Shown here piece by piece: positions 26,401 to 38,236 of a stretch of 64,000 nt of DNA (position 1 is its first letter; each line of letters opens with the position of its first letter). The DNA is taken from assembly GCF_001039355.2 (NCBI RefSeq), contig NW_019774925.1:359341-423340 (forward strand), given 5' to 3'. The position numbers and the translations under genes are program-made. The notes under the pieces are model-generated. The model saw only the letters and a program-made list of their open reading frames with translations, did no database searches and was not told the origin of the DNA. Source of the stretch: Lingula anatina (Eukaryota; Brachiopoda; Lingulata; Lingulida; Lingulidae).

Positions 26401-28874
26401 TTTCAGTTTCAGTTTTGTTTGGTCTTTTTGACTAATTTGATAAACCATAGTTTAATTGGAGAGGCCATTAATGTTATTGGACACCCTAAAGCATGAGAGT
26501 TAGATTTTCTGATATTTTTTCTGGCAAAAGATACAAGTTAATTCAGTGAACACCCTGTTTCAATCATGTCTCATGATCATGTTTTATGACTAAAAATGTG
26601 CTGGACTGGGATAAAAACTAGAAGTCCCATGATCAAACATTTCTTCGGTCTTTTTTTTTTTTCAACCCATTGTACTGGTGTATCAGGAAGGTTTTTTTTC
26701 CATTTAATTAGTATAATTAATATTCTGAATTGTTTATCATTACCAGGAGGTGTTGGGATACAAGGTGGATTTCCAAGTGTCTTTGTATGTTGTGGCAGTC
26801 CTGGAGTACATTGCTGCTGACATACTGAAGGTAAATTCTTTTTTGTGTCCTTTGATTCAAATAATTTAAAAGTATTGTTATTCATGCATGACTAGATTGT
26901 AATTTGGTATTTTGGATTTATTTTTTAGTCTTTTATTGACAGCCATAGTCTGGCCAATATAGTGATCATTTTTGTCATCACTGGAAATGGTGCTGTCATT
27001 GTGCACTATTTGCACTGTATCCATGATAAATGGGAAACTGCATCTTGTATTTTTCTGAATATTTCAAGAATGGTTAACAGATACTTGTTTCATCTCAGTT
27101 ACAATAGTTTTTGTTTTTATAGTATGCAGGATGAGGCTCTTATTTGATATTTTTCATGTTTTTATTATTAGTATCATTATCAGTTTTGATTTTTGTATGG
27201 CTGTCCATTTGACAGCTTTGCTGCCATGTTATTTTTGTTGAAAGTAAATACAATTATTGTATTGGATAAAGCAGTCTAGGCAAAAATGCAATCAGCAACA
27301 AAGAAAGAGAAAATTATTTCAAGAAAGACCAGATGTGAATTTTTTCTTTATAAATGATCTTGGTTATTACAGCTGGTAAGTGATTAGGTAAAGAAACTGA
27401 AGCATCAAAAGGTCAGGTATGACATAAAAAGATTAAAATGATCTGATGATTTTTGAAAATAACCAAATGTTGAAAACTTTTTCTTAATGTATGACTTTTA
27501 TTTTTTCAGCTGGCGGGCAATTATGTTAAAAATATCAAGCATCAGGAGATCACATGCCAGGACATTAAGGTGGCCATGTGTGCAGACAAGGTCAGTGTGC
27601 CCCTCCCTTGCTCGCGCGCACGCACGCACGCACAGACACACACGCACACAGAATGCTTATCATACACTCGCACACACTGAAGTGCCTGCATGCAAAAATC
27701 CACTTAAAATATGCCTTTTGGTAAATATCTTTTGGTAAATTTTTTATTGAAACCTGTAACAATCAACTGTTCTAGTTATATTTATTGGTTTAGGTTTTAT
27801 TGTTAAAGTATAATGTGATTTTACCCATGTAGGTGCTGATGGACATGTTCTTTCAAGATGATGAGGTGTCTCTAACAGTAGAAGAGGAGCCAGTAAGACG
27901 GGATTCCCTCACATATGAAGAAATTGTCAAAGATTTGGTGCTAGAAGAAACCCAATACTTAAGGGAGTTGGACATGATAATCAAAGTGTTTAGAGCACCC
28001 TTTGCAAACCTGTTTCCCAAGAGCAAGGTGAGTAGTTCATAAATCCCTTTTTAGTTTTGTAATTGTCTGTGCTTCTAAGAAAGTTGAGTCTTTATCTACC
28101 TAGACAGTAAATTACTATAAGTTATTTGTTAGTGTTTTTGTCGTTATTTATGTTTTCAAATTATATTGTACCAAAAGTTGAAAGTATTGAATTATCTTAA
28201 TTTGTGACGCAATCCATCATGAATGATGGAACTGAGAAATTTTTTTCCTACATTCTTTTCATTTTTTTACAGGATCTTGAGGTGATATTCAGCAATGTTC
28301 TAGATATTCGCAACTTGACATCCAAGTTGTTGAGCTCCCTGGAGGACACAGTGGAGATGACAGATGAAAACACACCTCCGCTTATAGGTGGATGTTTTGA
28401 AGAAATTGCTGAAGTAAGTTTATTAATTGATAAATTTATTTATTTATTCATTTATGAAGAAATTTTTGCACAGACAGATATGAATCCTAATTCAAATTGT
28501 ATGAATTAGTTTAAGTATTTTAATAGAATATCAGCCAAAGTATTTGAATGCATAGTAAATGATGAGCAGTCTGCTCAAAGTGAGGATATGACAGTATGTA
28601 TACTGAAGTGTTTTTACAACATTACACAAAATTTTAGAAAAGAAAATACTGACTCCAAATTAGATAAAAGTTTAAAATGGAAATTACCATTATTTTTCAG
28701 TTGATTAGTATTCTGTCAATATTATCCATTATAGTTAAATATAAATCGTTACCAAAGAGACTAAACTTGTTTCCTGCCAGTCATGTATGATTTTTTAACC
28801 CTTTTTTAAAGGGTCTTGACCACATATCTGACTCAGCTTATTGCACAAGAGGCATTGAAAAACCTATTTAATGC

Positions 28875-28908
<34 letters not shown>

Positions 28909-31086
28909 TGATTGTTTTAGGGTGCTGAATTTGAAGTGTATGGAAAGTACACAGAAGACATGATGAAGCCCCATGCTAGGGACAGATTGAATACTTTGTT
29001 ACAAAGAAAAGATGTTAGCCTTACATTTCAGGTACGCATGAAATCATTTAATACTGCCTTCAATTGGTACAATCAGTTGTTTGTGTAAAATTTGTGAGTG
29101 TATTTTTGATGTCATATATTATATTTTCAAATTTGCCACACAATAGAGTAGATGATTTAAGTTTTATCACTGTTTACTTGAAGGCATTTTTCAAAGATCA
29201 TACACTGGTCATCAAATATGCAAATTTCCATGTGCCCTTGTCTTAACAAGTATTCACAAGTACTCTGCTATACATGTACATTTTATCTTTAATTTCCAGA
29301 CTGCTGGCCAGGGATTTGTTGAGGCTGTGAAATATGTGCTGCCCAAGCTGCTGCTGGGTCCTATTTATCATTTTCTACATTATTTTGAGTCTATAAAGGT
29401 AAGGATGATTTAAATGAGTACTGACTGAGGTGTCTTTATCTTTTTATTTATTGCTGGAGAAAGTCGCACACCGTTGTATTACATGGCTACTTAGCAATGG
29501 AAAAGAATAAGATGGTCCGTTGCCACGGGATGTAACATTAAAATGCACAAAGAAAGTTGCAAAAAAGTAAAAGCTGTTGATTAAAACTTCAGTTTTAACA
29601 TGCACTGAATTATTTTCACTATTATATAGGCACTGAAGGATGCTAGTATAGATGAAGAGGACAAACAGAGTCTAGAGGAAGCAGAAAGTATGCTGTTACC
29701 TCTAAAAACCGAAGTTGAGAAAAAATCTGCAGGACTGTTGGCAAAGAGAAAACCAGGGTAAGTCTTTATATAAAGGAGATGTGAGAAAAGATTGAGTTTA
29801 TTTTAAGGAGATGTGAGAAAAGATTGAGTAGTTTATCTTATTATGCTACTTGTTTATCTGAAGTCAAATGTGTCACCTGTAAGAATATTTTTAGTTAAGC
29901 ACAATTTGTCAGCGTTCTTATTTATGGGAGCACTTTGCATCTTAATTCAAAAGTACAGAATACCTTTAATATCAGGCTCACAGGTTGTTTACAGATTTAA
30001 AGGTCGAGAGCAGAAAATCTGAGAGGTCTATTATTATATTTCAGGGAGTCAACTTTTCGCCTTCATGGCCAATTAGGCAGACAAGCAACCCTTCACAAAA
30101 TCAATGAGTTACAGAAACAGATAGATGGTTGGGAGGGAAAGGCCATAAGACAGAGCTGTAATGAGTTTGTCATGGGTAAGAATGGTGTTGTTAATTGTAC
30201 CACCAGCGTAGGCGCTGGCGGTACACATGGTTTTAGTCCCGACCCGTATGTTCCGCCGGCTCCGCCGGCTCCTGCGGCTCCGCCGGCTCCGCCGNACCAT
30301 GGTAGCATATTTATGTTTGTTTTTTTAATATTTATTGTGCCAATTTGTAAAAAAAACTTGCATTCCAGTGCATTGGACATAAGCCATCTTCTTTTCAACA
30401 AAAAGACTAAAACATCCAAGTACATATATTTTCTTTCATTTTTCTTTTAAATTAGAAGTACTAAAGGTCTTAAAATTTGACAAACATTTAACATGCCAGC
30501 TGGAGCTTAAGGTTTTTAAGATAAAATAGTTTATGTTAGAAGTTGGAAAACAAAAGCAGAATGCATATGTTCTTTACAGTAAGTGATTTTTTATTGGAAA
30601 TCGCAGTCTCATTGTATAATGTGAAATATCATGTAACTTCAACTTTAAACTAGAAGAATACCTTGATATACCATCATGTGACTTGAACACACCACAGGAT
30701 CTTTTTGGTAGTGTGTCATGCAATATCTGTGAATTTCTTCTTCAGAGGGGGTGCTACTCAAGCAAACAGGCAGGAACCTACGAGAGCGCCAGGCGTTCCT
30801 CTTTGATGGTCTCATTATCTTGTGTAAACAAAACCTCCGTAGATCTTCAGTCACCATAGGTCCTGCAGTGGAGTTTAGGCTGAAAGAGAAGTTCTATATG
30901 AGGAAGGTGGATGTGATCGACCATGAGGATGCTGAAGGTAGTGGCGTGGGATGTTTTTATCTGGGCATTTTTTATGTCATGGGTACATAGTGACCAAATT
31001 GATTACTGAATATCCAGAAAGTGACATTTGATTACCAGTTTTAAGACACAAGTTAAGTTATGACAAGATAGCACAAAAATCGGTGT

Positions 31087-31133
<47 letters not shown>

Positions 31134-34100
31134 TTTGTTATTTATTTACTTATTTATCAAATCAGTTGTCATCAGTTTGTACAAAATTTTTCGTCTATGA
31201 CTTATGAAACTCCTCAAAGTTCTTTGGAATTTGCTTGAAAAGCAGCCTTAAGGTTTCATCAAAACGAAAACTGTCATTTCAGATTTGAAGAACGCATTTG
31301 AGCTCCAGGTGCGTGATCATCCCAGTGTCACACTAGTTGCCAAAACTTATGAAGAGAAATGTAACTGGATGGCAGCTCTAATAGCACTGCATACCAGAAG
31401 GTAGGATATACATATATCATACAGCTGTAGACTAGGTTAGAGGGAACGAGCAATTCTTTTGTCCCCATATGACTAACTATTTATTGGGACCGATAATTTT
31501 CCTATAACCCCAAAACTATAGCAAAGTCGGGACAAAAGCAAGATTTATTTGTTCAAAAATTTCTACATGGATTAATCAGTCAATGTATATATGATTATGT
31601 ACAGTTAGACACACATAGGCGCACAAATCTTGCATTCCTGTATTGGCCATACGCCATTGATATTTGACAGCTTGTCTGTGTTTAAGAAAATCTGCCCCAC
31701 CCTGTGATACTTATGAAAGAGGCATGTACTTTAAAGGTGTAATGTGCTCGGTATGATTAATGTATTTATTTGAAGATGAGTCCCAAAGCACCAGCTGTTT
31801 GTTTCACATTTGGTTTTTCATTCCCTATTTTTGCAAGTCTTTCGTCCATATTGTGACCATTTGGTAGTGTTGTTCTGTTTTTTTGTGTGTATGGGAATAT
31901 TTTGTATTGACGTGTCATATTTTCTTGATTTTCAGTATGTTAGACAGAAAGTTGGACAGTATTTTAGTTGAAGAAGAAAAGAATGCTCCTCTCAGACTGC
32001 CATCAAAGGAAGAATACAGGTGGGCTTATTTTATTTATGAAATAGTGGAAAAATAACATACACAAATATATAATATGATATTTAAAATGGAAAACTTTTT
32101 CAACAAAACACTTAAGCTAAGGTATTAAAAAATGTTGGTAATTTGGAACTGTTACTGATCCATATTTATCACACGGGGGGCATCTCAATAGTCCAAAGGT
32201 TCATTGGTCAAAAGGTTCATTGGTCTGGAAAACATTTTCATCGTTTTTTTTTTTTTTTAATCAAAGGTTTATAGGTCCGAAGGTTCTATAGTGAACATTC
32301 AGACCAATGAACCTTAGGACTATTGAACCTTCGGGTCATCGCTATGGCCCCATCACACCATTTGTTTAAAGTCTGCATAATTCAGGGGCGGATCTAGAGA
32401 TATTTTCTAACAGTCTTACAAATTATCTTTGTTACCATCCTCTATTTTTGACTATCTTCCGACAGCAAAAAATAGATACCTGTCAATGTAAACTTGAAAA
32501 TCTGACCGTCTTCCAGAAGACCCAGAAAACGGCCTAAATCTGCCCCTGTAATTGTTTTATGAACAGTTGTTGATCTGTTTCACAGTTGAATGGACAAGAA
32601 AGTCATTTTATATACCTCTTTTAAGGTTTGGAGATGAAGATACTCCTGAAAATATTGTCTTTGAACAGAACTTAAAGTATGAAGGAGAAAGTCCACTCAT
32701 AAAAGGAGGAACTCTTTTAAAATTAGTAGAAAGACTGACCTACCATATGTACAGATATGCTGATCCAAAGTTTGTTCGGACTTTTTTGACCACTTTCCGG
32801 TCATTTTGTACTCCACAAGAACTTTTGGACTTGTTAATAGAAAGATATCCTTTGAAAAATTCATTGTATTAGTTTGTTTGTTTGTACCTACAATTATCTT
32901 TAAATGACAAGTGTACATTAATGATGTCATTAATGTTTTTATAATTAATTATCATTGTGTGAATGACTTGTGTGGTTTGTTATTTAAACTGAAAAAAAGC
33001 TACGCAATCTTTTTAAATTGATGTAAATACCTTCCAAAGATATCTGTTGCGTTTCCATATTTTCTCTTCCATTATTCATGGTGCCAGAGATGTGTTTAGT
33101 TGTAAGAATATAAAAGCCTTAACTCAGTAGCACATTTAATATACCTGAGCCATTACCTGTGGATCCTGTGAAAGAACTGGACGACTTGGCATACAGGGAA
33201 GAAATCAAACGATTTCGGAAAGAGTTTGTTAAACCAATTCAGTTTAGGTAAGTTGATTGGTTTTATGGATATGTTATGGAAGTTATTTTTATATCAAGTG
33301 TTATTTTCTCCCTTTTCTGAGGTAGATTGTGAAAAAAATATGTGACAATGAAAATTTGGCTTAAGATTTTAGTATAAGAAATGGTCATTGGAAGTTTATA
33401 CTGTCAGAAGTTCAATTTGGAATATTTTTTAACAGAAGTGTGATATGTGTAATCTGTCAGAATGGGTTATGTGTACACTTACTTCATTTCTCAGTCATTT
33501 AGATTAAACCATCTATATAAAAGATTTGTTTCTATGAAAAAGTCTTGACTTATCGTTTTCATTGATTTCTGCATATCATTATACTTTTTTACAGAACTTA
33601 GGGGCAGTTTTATTTTCAGTGTTATATGAATCACAGTGTCAATATGATATTCAGTAGGCTCCATGTTGAGTTATACGAAGATTTGAGTTAAGGCAATATT
33701 AATAAGATTCAGCTAATACAAAAAAACAACTTCATTCCACATATTTAGATCAAGAAAAACAAAAATCATTAAGTGATGAATTATTTTATAATCTTCTGCT
33801 TAACAGCATGAAGTTTCCTCTCTCCTACTATTTTCAGAGTACTTAATGTACTAAGGCACTGGGTCAACAACCATTTCTATGACTTTGAGAGGGATTCAGA
33901 TTTACAGGACAAGTTGAAGGAGTTCCTGGATACAGTGAAAGGCAAAGCCATGAGGAAGTGGGTAGAGTCCATTACTAAGATCATACAGAGAAGGGTAAGT
34001 GACCACAGGAATTCAAGTGGAATTTTTTTCAATTTAATTAAAAATTGTAATAAATATATTTGATTTGTAAGAATTTGAATTCTGATCAGAAATGCACTAA

Positions 34101-37100
34101 TTTATGTTTAACCATTTTGTTGGAGCTGCTGTAGGATTCTAGATATATTTGTACATATTTATATATCTATTATATATATAATTTATATATTTATACATTT
34201 TAAAAAATATACTAACAGAAAAAAGATGCAAATATAGCATAGTGCCTCAAGACACTATATTGTGTAAAAATGCATGTATAGTGGCTTCACCAAGAAAGAG
34301 GAAATTCAGTAAGTGGTTGGGTATCTTTGTCTTGGACTAGTTGTATGTTTTGTTTGCCTGCAGCAGGAAATCCCTGGTGGAGAGAAGCCGGAAGTGGTCC
34401 TAAGTGTGACCCCACCTCAGATTGAGTGGTATGCAGCCCGCACACCTGATGAGTACAATCTCATGACAGTAAGTGTATCTATTAGAGGACAATCTCTGTG
34501 TCCCTCCCTCTCTCCCTCTCTCTCTCTTTTTTATTTTATTTATTTGACTGTTTCTCCATAAGAAACCTTTCTTTGATGGTTTATTTGCTTATCAATATAT
34601 GTTAATCAATGCCCCCTACAATCCTTTTTTGTACTTTTTTCTTTTGCCTTTTGCGTTTTCTAAAGTGTCATTTAGTTTAACTAATATGATTTAGTCTGTA
34701 ATTAAATAAATAATGATGTCAGTCAGTCAGTCAGTCACATGATACTCACTTTTTAGTCATAAATTATGGGTGTGAGAGCTGTCTGCAACTTCTGAGACAT
34801 GTTTTGTTGATATATATTTTCAAGCTGAATTTACATTTGATAACAGACTTCTTTAATCTGTAATATTTGTAACATTTACAACAGTATTTGTACATAAGAT
34901 ATGTGAGTTTATTCATAATATTGTTCTAGCTTCATCCAATAGAGATCGCTAGGCAGGTGACATTGTTGGAATTTGATCTGTACCGAGCAGTGAAACCTTC
35001 AGAGCTTGTAGGCAGTGTGTGGATAAAAAAAGAAAAGAACCAGACATCTCCAAATCTGCTTAAAATGATTCATCACTCCACCATGGTAAGCTGGAATTTA
35101 GAAGTCAAAAGATAACACAATACCATTACATGTTGATATGAAACACAGGAATGTAACATATTTTATTATAAATATTCATGTTGCTATGATCGAAGAAGGT
35201 TATATGAAATAGCATTCCCATGTTGTTAAAGCCCAGTTTGTCCTGTTGATGATTGATTCGAGTGCTGACACACAATTCTTTGAATTCTTTTCATAAAAAA
35301 TATATAATATAAAATATATATTTAATATAATAATTAGATAAATTGAAGTGACATAAATTGAATTTTAGACTAAGCATTTTTTTTAATCCACAGTATACCT
35401 GTGTGAACATCCCTGAGTTTCAGAGGTCACTGAAAACTCACCACATCAGCATGTTGATAACATAGATGTGGATTTTCAGCAACCACTGAATTCCAACGTA
35501 ATATGAATATATGTGTGACTCAAATGCCTGAATTAAACAAGCAGCTAATACTGTAATTTTCATTTCTCAATTACAGTTCACATTCTGGCTGGAGCGATGT
35601 ATAATTGAGGCTGATAACTTTGAGGAGAGAATTGCTGTGATGTCCAGAACCTTGGAAATCCTGCTGGTCTTTCAAGAGTTAAATAACTTCAACGGGATGT
35701 TGGAAGTTGTCAGCGCTCTCCACTCAGCGCCTGTGTACAGACTAGAGCACACGTTTATTGTGAGTAGTGTATAATACAGAGGAATTTCTGTTCTTCTTCA
35801 TTTTATCATCATTGGTGATTCTTTGTGGGGAGGTGGGAAAGGTTAAAATTTTTCCACTTTACTTGCTTGATATCTTGTCCATTTTGAGTAATATATGATC
35901 CTGTTGAAGAGCTGAATGGCAAACACAATATATTCCTTGTTTGATACTGGGCCAATAAAAGCTGCTTTTGTTTCTGCTTACCCCACATGAGATTTTACAA
36001 TTTACTCATTGACAAGATGGTTTAAAAAACAATAATCTAAATGATTTAAAATAGTGCTGGACTTTTCTGACCTGTTTAAATTTTAAAAAGATAGTAATTA
36101 GAATTTGTCTGATTGATTTAAGAATATTCTCCTTGGTTTTACTTATGTAACTATTCTTCTTCTACACAGTATATATTTGCTTTGTTTGCAGGAGTTGCCT
36201 CATAAACTCTTAAAAGCATTTGATGAAGCCAAAGAGCTCAACTCTGACCACTTTAAAAAATACATCGAAAAGTTAAGATCCATAAATCCACCATGTGTTC
36301 CATTTCTGGGTAAGGCTTCAGCTTTCTTTTAATTTGTTTTAGGATTTCTTATGACCTATTATTCCTTTTATGTTTTGGTAGCATGTATCATAGAAATATC
36401 ACAACTTTTAAATACTTGAATCACTGTTCATATCATTTTGGTCAAAATACCTGATTATCATGCAACAGAATGTATTTATATAAAGATAATAATTAATGTC
36501 CATTGTTTGACAAAAATTCATGAAATAAACTTTTTAGCAGAAACCTGGTGGATCTGATTGTTTTAAAGATTAACATTTGGAATTCTAATTTTAATTGCTC
36601 TTTGTTTCAGGAATGTACCTGACAAATATTTTATACACAGAAGAAGGGAATCCAGATTTCTTAGTTAACCGTGGCCCAGGCTTGATAAACTTCAGTAAAA
36701 GAAGGAAAGTGGCCGAGATATGTGGAGAAATCCAGCAGTACCAAAACCAGCCATATTGTTTGATACCAGAACCCAGCATTAGGGTGAGTAAAGGATTCAT
36801 ATTGTGTTTAAAGATATGCAGTGCACATTATACCTTTATATAACACATAAAGTACAAAAATATCCTGAAGTTTTAATAATCGCCATGGTATACTCTTATC
36901 TATAGATCAGAGAATAAAACAATGACATTTAATGTATTTTATGTTCTAATTGCAGCAATTCTTTGAGAACCTGAATCCTTTAGAGGACATGACTGAGAAG
37001 GAGTTCAATGACTATCTGTACAACAAGTCTCTGGAACTAGAACCCAGACATGCCAAAGGACCGACAAAACATGTAAAAAATTGCAATAACGAACATTTAA

Positions 37101-38236
37101 TATAGTGACTAATTTGATTAAGCAAAACTTCTTATCGATGGCAGCTGACACCAGTAATTGACCTCTGTGAGATGGATTTATTGAAAGGGTATTAGATGTT
37201 GGGTTCAGACAACCTGTCAGGGATTAGTGCCATTGTTATTGGAATTAATGTTAAACTTTTGTAGAAAAAGTTCTTATTTTTCTCAGATAAGACAAAAAAT
37301 TGTATGGTAATAATCTGCTTATCCTTTCAGCCAAGGAAAAATGGGTACCCTTTAAAATCTCCCGGTATCAAGCCTTCCTCTGGTCGTGATTCAGTCCTGA
37401 AACCCTCCTCCATTCGTGACCGTCATGGCACACTGCCCAAAAGTCTTCACGAAGGGAGAGCATTTAGTTTTGCGAGGCTCCAAGAGGAGGATATTGACCT
37501 CCCTGGCAGTCAGTGTGGTACCCCATCTACCCCCAGCACCCCCCTCACACCCCCTGCAGTGAGTCAGGGTAATGTCAGTGACAGTGATTCCAGTGTGTTT
37601 GCTCAAGTTCTCATAGGCCCAGGTAAGATGGTTTTTATTAAAGTGTTTTTTCAATATTAGCATTTCTTTACATGTGACCAGATCAATGCCACTCTTGGCC
37701 GCAGAAGCCATGACATTTCTATTCGGTGCAGCTTCTATGTGGATTTCTTTACTGCTTCAGTGAAACAATGCTTTAATGATTCTTTAATTAGAACCAATAT
37801 TGATTTGAATTGCTTGAATTTTATTTTCATTTTAGGAGAAGGCATCCAAGGAAACAATGAGCCACCTGAGGTCCCTCCAATTCCTCCTCCTCTTCCTCCT
37901 AGACGGAGAGATCACTCCTCCTCCTCGGAGCCCCCAAGCAGTGTTCCTCCAGTCCCTCCTCGCCCTGACCAACCCCCGCCACCACTTCCACCACGAAGAA
38001 CCACAGATCCCAATATGAGGACTCATAGTGCTTATGCTCTGCAGCATTTTTATCATGGAGACATTATTTCACATGCAGGTTCCACCTCGTCATTATTCAC
38101 GAGGCGGAACTCTGACAGAGAGACTTCTTCATCCTCATCATCGTCTGCTTTTGTAAACGGGGATTCAGAGCCCAACTCTGTACCAGCTTTACCGCCAAAA
38201 ACTTATAAAACCCTGCAGAGAAATCAGAGCAGCTAG
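23453..38236 (+). CDS. SOS1: Son of sevenless (SOS) Ras/Rac guanine nucleotide exchange factor, complete coding region
   Basis: SOS links receptor tyrosine kinases, via Grb2, to Ras activation at the plasma membrane. Coding starts at ATG 23467. Exons: 23453-23580, 23939-24199, 26747-26830, 27510-27590, 27833-28027, 28273-28413, 28921-29031, 29300-29398, 29630-29757, 30045-30175, 30746-30937, 31283-31400, 31936-32019, 32626-32844, 33134-33247, 33838-33994, 34364-34468, 34930-35085, 35577-35759, 36192-36309, 36611-36783, 36956-37072, 37331-37622, 37836-38236. All phases agree and give about 1257 aa (human SOS1 is 1333). Domains: histone folds (about 25-190, [14 protein letters not shown]), DH (about 205-400), PH (about 440-553, [12 protein letters not shown]), REM (about 600-745), Cdc25 (about 779-1025, [20 protein letters not shown]). 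The proline-rich tail has PxxPxR Grb2-SH3 sites ([22 protein letters not shown]). Exons 14 and 15 join across an AT-AC intron. Whether this is a single SOS or a SOS1/2-type paralogue cannot be told; the symbol is by similarity. Confidence 0.93.
30193..30246. mobile_element. Terminal fragment of the TATTGTACCACCAGC element in SOS intron 10
   Basis: AATTGTACCACCAGCG through GACCCG equals the reverse complement of the right end of the TIMM50-intron element, then runs into the GC-rich tract and the 'n'. It shows that the element is dispersed. Confidence 0.6.
30249..30295. repeat. GC-rich tandem tract beside a gap
   Basis: Units of CCGCCGGCT type in otherwise AT-rich sequence, ending at the n at 30296. 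It may be real or an assembly product. Confidence 0.7.
30296..30296. other. Assembly gap (single n) in SOS intron 10
   Basis: It lies at the end of a GC-rich (CCGCCGGCT)-type tandem tract (about 30249-30295) that directly follows a repeat fragment. Unresolved sequence is likely missing here. Confidence 0.8.
31083..31157. repeat. (TTTA)n microsatellite in SOS intron 11
   Basis: About 13 uninterrupted TATT units, then imperfect units. Confidence 0.85.
32187..32324. repeat. Inverted repeat in SOS intron 13
   Basis: AATAGTCCAAAGGTTCATTG plus GTC (32187-32209) is matched in reverse complement at 32302-32324 (22 of 23). The motif AAGGTTCATTGGTC is repeated directly within the left arm, and poly(T) is in the loop. 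Confidence 0.6.
32845..33133 (+). other. U12-type AT-AC intron of SOS (REM domain)
   Basis: Exon 14 ends ...ATA GAA AG and the intron opens with ATATCCTTT, an exact match to the minor-spliceosome AT-AC 5' splice site. A branch-point motif CCTTAAC lies at 33117-33123, and the intron closes with ...TAGCAC about 10-12 nt after the branch adenosine. Joining gives AGA TTT AAT ATA CCT (RFNIP), which matches the RF(E/N)IP(E/D)P sequence of human and fly SOS. No GT-AG alternative restores that sequence. Read-through would add nine codons and stop at 32870-32872, truncating the protein before the Cdc25 domain. Confidence 0.92.

Noticed and set aside
27600-27660. CG/CA-rich tract after SOS exon 4 as a CpG island or exon
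   Set aside because: Simple (CGCA/CACA)n repeat inside the intron.
32845-32872. SOS exon 14 extended through YPLKNSLY to a stop
   Set aside because: These codons are the start of the AT-AC intron; the homologous protein continues RFNIPEP after splicing.
37391-38056. Minus-strand frames over the SOS proline-rich tail
   Set aside because: Antisense of Pro/Ser-rich coding sequence; no independent support.
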